DNA of 9,228 bases from Opitutia bacterium UBA977 (GTDB lineage: Bacteria; Verrucomicrobiota; Verrucomicrobiia; Opitutales; Coraliomargaritaceae): assembly GCA_002292345.1 (NCBI GenBank), contig DBBT01000057.1, positions 12,262 to 21,489 on the forward strand. The letters are read 5' to 3'. Numbering within the stretch: position 1 is the stretch's first letter; the number at the start of each line of letters is the position of its first letter. Shown here in pieces: positions 1 through 5,150 of this stretch. Made by a program: the position numbers and the translations under genes. The notes beneath the pieces were generated by a model, which saw only the letters and a program-made list of their open reading frames with translations, was not told the origin of the DNA and did not search any database.

Positions 1-3
1 AAG

Positions 4-88
4 TGGTGGTCGAAGGGGGACTTGAACCCCCACGCCCGAAGGCACGAGTCCCTTAAACTCGCGTGTCTGCCAATTCCACCATTCGACC
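4..88 (-). tRNA. tRNA-Leu, anticodon AAG, CCA encoded
   Basis: Read on the minus strand this is an 85-nt class II tRNA. It has a perfect 7-bp acceptor stem (GGTCGAA with TTCGACC), a D arm closed by GTG/CAC around a loop with the GG pair, and a 5-bp anticodon stem (CGAGT/ACTCG). The variable region is 13 nt with a GCC-TTCG-GGC hairpin, and the T arm is 5 bp (GGGGG/CCCCC) with loop TTCAAGT. Discriminator A and an encoded CCA lie at 7-4. The seven-base anticodon loop is TTAAGGG, which puts AAG at positions 34-36 (plus-strand 52-54) and G at 37, as in CUN-reading leucine tRNAs. It would decode CUU, and CUC or others if A34 is deaminated to inosine. The usual bacterial isoacceptor has GAG here. 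A register giving TAA would break the anticodon stem. Leucine identity is secure; the anticodon follows from the only good stem. Confidence 0.95.
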
Positions 89-122
89 GAATTACTGCGC
101 TTGCACGCGGTGAAGTTGGAAG

Positions 123-150
123 GTGATAGGTTAGATTTTTAAGAGATCAA
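123..150 (-). promoter_or_regulatory. candidate sigma70-type promoter of tRNA-Leu with A/T-rich UP-like element
   Basis: On the minus strand TTGATC (plus 145-150) and TATCAC (plus 123-128) are separated by 16 nt, each matching four of six consensus bases. The 20 or so bases immediately upstream of the -35 (plus 151-171) are nearly all A/T and include a run of nine A on the plus strand. This resembles the UP elements of stable-RNA promoters. The distance to the mature tRNA 5' end (about 35 nt from the -10) suits a short pre-tRNA leader. This is inference from consensus matching only. Confidence 0.35.
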
Positions 151-180
151 TCAAATTATTAAAAAAAAAGAAATTAGTTC

Positions 181-202
181 AAAAAAGCCTGCTCGCAGGC
201 TT
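181..202 (-). terminator. rho-independent terminator facing the tRNA gene
   Basis: On the minus strand a 7-bp perfect stem (AAGCCTG/CAGGCTT) with a 4-nt loop (CGAG) is followed directly by T residues (plus 181-184 all A), the form of an intrinsic terminator. The plus-strand reading has no T run after the stem, so it is one-directional. It lies upstream of the leftward tRNA-Leu gene and behind the start of the rightward 295-2253 gene, so no recognised gene feeds it. It may end a short minus-strand transcript or insulate the tRNA promoter. Confidence 0.6.
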
Positions 203-207
203 GAATG

Positions 208-237
208 TTGATACTCTTTCCCTTACCACAATAGCTT
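208..237 (+). promoter_or_regulatory. weak candidate promoter for the Gly/Arg-rich protein gene
   Basis: TTGATA (208-213) matches the -35 consensus at five of six positions. The best -10 at a permitted spacing is TAGCTT (232-237, 18 nt), with only three matches. The start codon is 58 nt further on, and no Shine-Dalgarno sequence precedes it. The call rests mainly on the -35 and on the lack of a better candidate in 205-294. Confidence 0.2.
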
Positions 238-294
238 ACTTCACTAACTAGATTCACGCGGCCGTTTTTTTCGGCTCGTTTCATAAATAACGCT

Positions 295-2253
295 ATGGCT
301 GAAAAACCAGCAGATAAACCTCAAGAGTCCTCTAAAAAAGCACTCGATCTTAATACACTTTCCGGTCTCGATTTCGGTCCATCATGGGCAGACGAGAACG
401 CGAAGCGCCCATCTTTGAAGCAGTTTGACTCTCGTGGAGATTCGCGCGGCAAGGGTAAGCGTTCTGGAGGTGGTGGTTCGCGCGATCGTCGCGGCCCCAG
501 TGGCGGTGCACGTCCGAGCGGACCGAGTGCTGGAGGTCGTCCTCAAGGCGGCGGCCCAGGTCGCCCGCAGGGTGAAGGTCGCTCACGAGGTGGCGGTGAA
601 GGTAGCCGTCGAGATGATCGGCGCGGTGGAGGTCGTCCAGAGCATGCGGTATTTAATCCGACCGTGAAGGTTGACATTTATCCGCAAGACGAAGCCTTTG
701 AGGCATTGGTCAAGCGTCTACGTGCAACTGTCCGTACCTATCAACTTTTCGAGATTGCGAATCTCTTACTTGAGAAACCAGAGCGCTTCGTCGTGGTGGT
801 TGAAAACAAAGCAAAAGCTGGAGAGAAGCCTGCACCGCTGTTCTTCTCCGTCCCTGGGCATTTACCTTTTGAGACCGAGGAAGCTGCGATCAATCATGTA
901 TTGAGCAACCATCTCGACCTATTCTTTGATATGGAAGAGATCGAAATTGAGGCGCCGAAGGGAAATTTTCAGATGGTTAATCGCTGCTCCGTAACGGGTG
1001 ACTTACTCGGACCGCCGAATTATCACCTTTATCAAGAGACGTTGAAGCGTCACTACGCGGCGAAAATTACCGGTATGTCATTCGATCGTTTTGTTTCGAA
1101 GGTTGAGGCAGTGAAAGAGCAGGAGTCAATTGATGCATGGGTGGAATCGATGAAAAAAGGTGCACGTTATATTCTTAAAGAACGCCAAGAAGGTGAGCCT
1201 GAGGCACTTGATACGCTTGAATCAGTGCGTTTCTTTCTGTTGCAGCACCGTAAAGACAAGATCGTTAGCTCTGGTGAGACGATTCGATTTGCAGGCCGCG
1301 ATATTGAGCGCCTGCCAAAGGGGGACATTCGTCGTTCGGTCGAAACATATGTTGAGCAGCAGCGTCATTTCCCGCTTGATTCAGCGAATAACATTCGCGG
1401 GCGCCTGCGTCGTCATAAGTTTGCCGTCTATAAAAAAGGCTCAAAAGGGGTCTCTTTTGTCTGTGCGGTGAAACGTAAATTCCGCGACAGCAAGACAGTC
1501 TTCACGCCTTCTATTCAAGGGTTGATCGAATTTGTCGAGAAGCATCCAAACACACCTGCCTCTAAGTTGCCTAAACTGTACATCGATATTGATACGGAGA
1601 AACAGCATCCCGCCAAACTCGAAATGACCGAGGCTGAAATTGCTGCTGCCGCCGCGGCTGTTGAGGCTACCAAACTTGCTGCGGCTGCAGTCGACCAAGA
1701 CGGTGCTGAAGCGCCAGTCACGCCAGTCGTGGAGGCACCTGCGCCTGCGCCAGATGCGGCTGCCTCGACTGATGCAATGGCAAAGATCGAACTTAGCGAA
1801 GACGAACAGAAAAGCCTAAATCAGCTCATGCGTGATTTGCGTTGGTTGATCGTCGAAGGTTACGTTACCGAATACGGAGATGGTCGTCTGTTTGCAGCAC
1901 CGCCGATGGCAGAAGCAAAGCCAAAAGTAGTGAAACAGCCTGCTCCGAAAGATGATCAAGTCAAAACTGTCGAACCAGAGCCGAGCGCTGAATTAGCAGC
2001 TGCTCCAGAAGTCGTTGTCGAAACTGAAGTAAGCGCCGAGCCAAAACCCGGAGTAGCGGACGCTGAGATAAAGATCGAAGTGGCAGCTGAGGAAACTCCA
2101 GCCGCACCTGAAACAATTGTAGATGAGGCAGTAAAAGTTGTTGATCCAGTAGCTAAAGCTGTTGCTGAAGTTATTGAAGAAAAACTCGGAGTTGCCGAAG
2201 TCGAAGCTTCTACAATAGAGACAACTGACGAAACCGAGTCAAAGACGCAGTAG
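295..2253 (+). CDS. uncharacterised Gly/Arg-rich protein with possible split winged-helix domain
   Basis: This 652-residue protein has no function I can name. Residues 1-45 are a short acidic/mixed leader. Residues 46-115 are a low-complexity Gly/Arg/Ser/Pro stretch with RGG, RGGG and GGGR groups, a composition typical of flexible RNA-binding tails. Residues 118-405 look folded and conserved, with a hydrophobic beta stretch (FVVVVE, 165-170), a distinctive segment around C231 (SVTGDLLGPPNYHLYQ), and a basic stretch at 369-400. Residues 404-430 and 499-536 together resemble a winged helix, the second part ending in a helix and wing-like hairpin (LIVEGYVTEYGDGRLF), split by an Ala-rich insert (448-498). 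Residues 537-652 are an acidic Ala/Glu/Pro/Val tail, probably disordered. There is no signal peptide or membrane segment, so it is probably cytoplasmic. The ATG lacks a clear ribosome-binding site. It is a single-gene unit with its own terminator. An RNA- or DNA-binding role is inferred from composition. I recall similar proteins in Opitutae, all hypothetical. Confidence 0.88.
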   Translation: MAEKPADKPQESSKKALDLNTLSGLDFGPSWADENAKRPSLKQFDSRGDSRGKGKRSGGGGSRDRRGPSGGARPSGPSAGGRPQGGGPGRPQGEGRSRGGGEGSRRDDRRGGGRPEHAVFNPTVKVDIYPQDEAFEALVKRLRATVRTYQLFEIANLLLEKPERFVVVVENKAKAGEKPAPLFFSVPGHLPFETEEAAINHVLSNHLDLFFDMEEIEIEAPKGNFQMVNRCSVTGDLLGPPNYHLYQETLKRHYAAKITGMSFDRFVSKVEAVKEQESIDAWVESMKKGARYILKERQEGEPEALDTLESVRFFLLQHRKDKIVSSGETIRFAGRDIERLPKGDIRRSVETYVEQQRHFPLDSANNIRGRLRRHKFAVYKKGSKGVSFVCAVKRKFRDSKTVFTPSIQGLIEFVEKHPNTPASKLPKLYIDIDTEKQHPAKLEMTEAEIAAAAAAVEATKLAAAAVDQDGAEAPVTPVVEAPAPAPDAAASTDAMAKIELSEDEQKSLNQLMRDLRWLIVEGYVTEYGDGRLFAAPPMAEAKPKVVKQPAPKDDQVKTVEPEPSAELAAAPEVVVETEVSAEPKPGVADAEIKIEVAAEETPAAPETIVDEAVKVVDPVAKAVAEVIEEKLGVAEVEASTIETTDETESKTQ

Positions 2254-2269
2254 TCACTCTTAAAATTTG

Positions 2270-2314
2270 CGGGTATTCGCTGAGCGTTAAAGCTCACCTG
2301 GATGCCCGTTTTTT
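2270..2314 (+). terminator. rho-independent terminator of the Gly/Arg-rich protein gene
   Basis: It begins 16 nt after the stop codon. An outer 9-bp stem (CGGGTATTC at 2270-2278 with GGATGCCCG at 2300-2308, including G-U pairs) encloses an inner 5-bp stem (TGAGC/GCTCA, loop GTTAAA), and six T follow (2309-2314). The minus-strand side has only a weak AAATTTT run, so any effect on the converging exonuclease operon would be poorer. No better terminator for that operon is visible in 2315-2522. Confidence 0.85.
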
Positions 2315-2522
2315 GTAGTTAAATGACCCGCGCATAATTTGTCATACGCGCGAACACAAAGAAGGGCATGCCTCTATATTTTAGTCGATTCCGATTAAGC
2401 TTGAAGAGGCTCGTCAGATCGCAGAATCCGTGCTTTGCGGGTGATGGAATTACCTCTTTTTTTAGTCAGAATTTCGTCTGTATTTTGCCAAAAATTGCAA
2501 AGCATGATTTATTTCAACCGTC

Positions 2523-3134
2523 TTATTCTGCGTCGCGTTCAGCGATCGCTCGAACGTAGAGCTCGCGGCTAATCCATGCGTCGGTGGCGGCGTAGCGGAC
2601 CTGCTTTAGATCTAGCTCGGGTCGTGCCCAGTTTGAGACTTGAGCAGCCTTACTAATGCGGCCTTGCATAAGAAGGCCAGCAAGGGCGCGGAGACCACGA
2701 TTTTCATAGCCAAGTTTTAGTGTTATGTCGGCAATCTCGACAAAACCTCCAGCTTGGAAGTCTTCCATCGCACGCAATTCTTTGACATCGTCTTTGATTG
2801 CGACGCCAGTCTTGAGGATCGATTCCGACTCTAAGATCGGCAGGAGTGGGGCTAGGGTTTTTGTCACGCAAATACGAAATAAATAGACGCAGTCAGGCGT
2901 ACCGAGCTGGATGAGTGAGGGTGGATAGTAATCGCCTTTTTTAAAAGTGGGGCGAGTCTCGGTATCGAAGCCGAGGACTGATTCGTGTTTCAGCTTTTCG
3001 ACGGCTGCGACCATTTCTTCTATGGTATTGAGAATCTCGATACGTCCTTGCCAATTGATGAGAGGTAGCTCGTTTATTTCGGCTTTAGATATCTTGCGTG
3101 GCTCAGGTTTTTTAGGAGTAATATTTTCAGACAT
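2523..3134 (-). CDS. DEDDy-family 3'-5' exonuclease, RNase D-like, catalytic domain only
   Basis: The 203-residue protein carries the three exonuclease motifs of the DEDDy family (RNase D and WRN-type). Exo I is FDTET (D57, E59), Exo II is GVAIKDDVKEL (D116), and Exo III is YAATDA (Y181, D185). These residues bind two metal ions and remove nucleotides from 3' ends of RNA or DNA. The HRDC domains of classical RNase D are absent. The N-terminal ISKAEINELPL and FDTETRPTFKKG segments closely resemble a single-domain exonuclease family common in Bacteroidota, as I remember it. The frame is open to a GTG at 3179, immediately after the upstream stop, but ATG 3134 is preferred because family similarity begins near it; that leaves a 46-nt gap to the hydrolase gene. 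A weak GGA lies about 14 nt upstream of this ATG. Probably co-transcribed with the hydrolase. The substrate (tRNA 3' ends, mRNA decay or DNA repair) cannot be read from sequence. Confidence 0.88.
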   Translation of the reverse strand: MSENITPKKPEPRKISKAEINELPLINWQGRIEILNTIEEMVAAVEKLKHESVLGFDTETRPTFKKGDYYPPSLIQLGTPDCVYLFRICVTKTLAPLLPILESESILKTGVAIKDDVKELRAMEDFQAGGFVEIADITLKLGYENRGLRALAGLLMQGRISKAAQVSNWARPELDLKQVRYAATDAWISRELYVRAIAERDAE

Positions 3135-3180
3135 GTTATATTCGGAGTCCGTTGAAACTAGAGCGCGAAGTGACTGCACA

Positions 3181-4158
3181 TTAAGCCTCGATCACTAAGC
3201 CATCGTAAGCAATGGCGATGTGATTTGGGAAAAAATCCTGATCAGTCAGGTTGAATTTTTGATTATAGCTTCGGCGATATTGAAGGGTGCCTTCGTGTAT
3301 CTCTTCGATATCGCGATCGGTATGGGCAGGCTCGTGGTGAAAAATTACCAACTGCTTGACTCTTGCACGCGCAGCCAGTTCGACGGCGGTGATATGGTTG
3401 GAGTGACCCCAGTTGCGCTTGGCTGTGGTGGCTTCTAGGAATGTATATTGACCGTCGAAAATGAGTACGTCGGCATTGCGAAAGAAGTCGATGAATGGAT
3501 AGTTGGGCTCTTTAGCCTCTGGGCCATGCTCGGAGTCGGACGAATAGATTACGGATTTGTCGTGTTGCTCGAAGCGGTAGCCCCAAGAGTCGCCCGGGTG
3601 TTGTTGTTTAATGGTGGTGATGGCGACGTCATCTACCTGAAACGAGTCACTAGGTGCCCGGATATCGAACTCAATGTCTGCTTGCATCGTTTCATATGGT
3701 ACGGGGAAACACGGGCTCGTCATTTGCGCCCGGATCGTCTCCTCGATTGCAGCGTGAAAACCGTGGAAGATGATTCGATTACCTGGGATGTAGGCTGGAG
3801 TAAAAAAGGGAAAGCCTTGAATATGATCCCAATGCAGGTGGGAGATAAATATATGGTAGGTCTTGAGTGGTGTATCTGCTGGTAGTGAAAGGGCGTAATC
3901 ACGGATGCCGGTACCTGCATCGCATAGGATGACGTCTTCGTTGCCGGCTTCGATTTGCACGCAAGAAGTATTGGCCTTGAATGTGCCCCGCATATGATGC
4001 GGCAGGGTGTTGAGAAAGGTATCGATCTCTGTTTCAGAAGTGAATTTCTGGTCGCGGGCTGCCCACAGAGCAGCTTTTACCTTATCTCGGATATTGGCCG
4101 AGGATGCGGGAGAGGGGAGAGAGCCACAAGAGCCCCAGATGATTGCCTTAATACTCAC
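3181..4158 (-). CDS. metallo-beta-lactamase-fold hydrolase, PhnP/phosphodiesterase-like
   Basis: This 325-residue cytoplasmic enzyme has the dinuclear metal site of the superfamily: HLHWDH (H107, H109, D111, H112), H187 in QHPGD, D208 in YSSDSE and H275 in FHHEP. The opening strand IKAIIWGSCGSLPSP and the later NTSCVQIE-DAGTGIR pattern belong to the group related to phosphoribosyl cyclic phosphodiesterase (PhnP, COG1235) and class II cyclic-nucleotide phosphodiesterases. Between them is an insert of about 45 residues (20-64) that I recall from a subgroup of these proteins. It probably hydrolyses a phosphodiester or cyclic phosphate; the true substrate is unknown. The start is GTG at 4158: an in-frame TGA lies two codons upstream, so no longer start exists, and family similarity begins at residue 3. 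There is no Shine-Dalgarno sequence, which fits the very short leader predicted from the promoter at 4175-4204. It is first in a two-gene unit with the exonuclease. Confidence 0.87.
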   Translation of the reverse strand: MSIKAIIWGSCGSLPSPASSANIRDKVKAALWAARDQKFTSETEIDTFLNTLPHHMRGTFKANTSCVQIEAGNEDVILCDAGTGIRDYALSLPADTPLKTYHIFISHLHWDHIQGFPFFTPAYIPGNRIIFHGFHAAIEETIRAQMTSPCFPVPYETMQADIEFDIRAPSDSFQVDDVAITTIKQQHPGDSWGYRFEQHDKSVIYSSDSEHGPEAKEPNYPFIDFFRNADVLIFDGQYTFLEATTAKRNWGHSNHITAVELAARARVKQLVIFHHEPAHTDRDIEEIHEGTLQYRRSYNQKFNLTDQDFFPNHIAIAYDGLVIEA

Positions 4159-4174
4159 GAGTCAGATTTTTGAA

Positions 4175-4204
4175 ATAGTATGGCGTTCTTTTTCTGCGAG
4201 TCAA
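4175..4204 (-). promoter_or_regulatory. promoter of the hydrolase-exonuclease operon
   Basis: On the minus strand TTGACT (plus 4199-4204, five of six) and TACTAT (plus 4175-4180, four of six) are 18 nt apart. Transcription would begin near 4168, leaving a leader of only about 10 nt before the GTG at 4158. That matches the missing Shine-Dalgarno sequence and suggests near-leaderless initiation. This is the best promoter match in the window. Confidence 0.5.
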
Positions 4205-4246
4205 AGTAAAGGGTAAGGCTTTGGAGAAGTGGGTAGCTATTCAGGC

Positions 4247-4261
4247 GTTGCCAGTGGCAAC
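4247..4261 (-). other. short hairpin after the membrane protein gene, possible weak terminator
   Basis: A perfect 6-bp inverted repeat (GTTGCC/GGCAAC) with a 3-nt loop starts 18 nt beyond the stop codon of the membrane protein gene. No T run follows on either strand, so it is not a standard intrinsic terminator. It may slow polymerase, protect the mRNA 3' end, or be chance. Confidence 0.35.
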
Positions 4262-4279
4262 CATTACGTGAATCTAGAG

Positions 4280-5005
4280 TTATAATCCAAACACCGACAT
4301 ACCAGTAACGACTAGCCAGAACAGGACAATGGTGACGAGTCGTGCGACTAACGTAATTTTAAGCGCATCCGCCCATTCATACGCCTCAGTGATCAATCGT
4401 ATCAGCAACAGCATGATCAAAGAGCTCAGCGCAATCTGCATTGGATTCAAGAGGCTAATGCCGAGGGTGAGCTGCAGAATTGCCCCGACGGATGCGACTA
4501 TTAGGCTAATCGGCAATACTTGAAATAATAAGAAGCGAAATCCACATACAAAAAAGGTGATTTTCAGGATAATCAGTGTAATAACGACCTCGATACTGAA
4601 ACCGATAAGAATGTCGAGTAGCGGATGTCTTCCCTGTGTACGTTTGCTGGTGCTGAATTCCACCGTATTATCGTTGAGTGTAGCGGCGAATTCTTGCATT
4701 TTTTTGCCATAAATAAGGTTAAGTTCTTCGATGTCGGCTGATGAAGCTTCGGCACTTTCAGTGATCGTGAGTTGATCGCGCACCAAAGAGGTTTCCAATG
4801 TGTCCCCAATGAAGTGAGTGGTTTCTGTTTCGGCAGATGGATCTGCTTCGTCAGTCGCGGAGGGCCCTAATGGGTTTGCAGCGGCACGACTGGAGAGCTT
4901 ATCTTGTTCGTTTTCAACCGCAAGGGTGTTACTCGCTTGAGTTTGGGCGCCGACATCCATCAGCAGGCTAAGCAGTGTGAAGATGGCGTAGGGGAGGGCT
5001 TTCAT
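4280..5005 (-). CDS. uncharacterised membrane protein, signal peptide plus four membrane segments
   Basis: From ATG 5005 the product is 241 residues. Residues 1-20 form a signal peptide-like segment (MK, then ALPYAIFTLLSLL, then VGAQTQA). Residues 21-125 are polar, acidic, Ser/Thr/Ala-rich and probably flexible outside the inner membrane. Four hydrophobic segments follow at about 129-153, 158-183, 188-206 and 215-239, ending at the C-terminus. I recognise no enzyme or transport motif and no family. The frame is open up to ATG 5149, one base past the parC stop, but the extra 48 residues look unlike protein sequence. ATG 5035 has AGGA eight bases upstream and is a real alternative, giving 251 residues with a longer n-region. 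The gene lies downstream of parC on the same strand with no terminator between them, so it is probably co-transcribed; a functional link to topoisomerase IV is not implied by anything in the sequence. Confidence 0.75.
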   Translation of the reverse strand: MKALPYAIFTLLSLLMDVGAQTQASNTLAVENEQDKLSSRAAANPLGPSATDEADPSAETETTHFIGDTLETSLVRDQLTITESAEASSADIEELNLIYGKKMQEFAATLNDNTVEFSTSKRTQGRHPLLDILIGFSIEVVITLIILKITFFVCGFRFLLFQVLPISLIVASVGAILQLTLGISLLNPMQIALSSLIMLLLIRLITEAYEWADALKITLVARLVTIVLFWLVVTGMSVFGL

Positions 5006-5150
5006 GGTAATCTTATAAATAAGGAGTAAGCGCATATAGAGGGTCCTACTTGGGTGTAGGTCAATCTTGTAGGCGCCGCATGTTCGGATTACATCGCCTC
5101 TGCATAAGCTAATTTTTTTTGAGTTTAACGCACCATCATTCGCTGGCATT

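Noticed and set aside
174..284. A 36-codon minus-strand open frame (ATG at 284, stop at 174) ending just past the terminator T run
   Set aside because: It has no ribosome-binding site, its last codons lie inside the terminator hairpin and beyond the U run, and the peptide resembles nothing known. An open frame of this size is expected by chance.
424..640. Repeated GGT/CGT-rich triplets in the Gly/Arg region considered as a DNA repeat array
   Set aside because: Unit length and spacing vary and the pattern follows the codons for Gly and Arg, so it is coding low complexity rather than a separate repeat element.
1956..2297. A 113-codon minus-strand frame rich in Ser, Ala and Thr
   Set aside because: It mirrors the Ala/Glu/Val-rich tail of the plus-strand gene and extends through that gene's terminator; this is a composition artefact.
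2329..2352. Imperfect hairpin with CGCG arms and an A/T loop
   Set aside because: Only four clean pairs before a mismatch and no T run, so it supports neither a terminator nor an operator.
2368..2559. A 63-codon plus-strand frame with a purine-rich sequence before its ATG
   Set aside because: It sits in the convergent gap, runs into the 3' end of the exonuclease gene on the other strand, and its composition is not protein-like. No promoter is seen after the strong terminator.
3135..3179. GTG start at 3179 for the exonuclease
   Set aside because: It adds 15 residues without family similarity. ATG 3134 fits the family N-terminus better.
5005..5149. N-terminal extension of the membrane protein to the ATG at 5149
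   Set aside because: The extra residues are Cys- and Arg-containing with no pattern and would bury the signal peptide. ATG 5005 or 5035 is more sensible, although coupling to the parC stop cannot be excluded.
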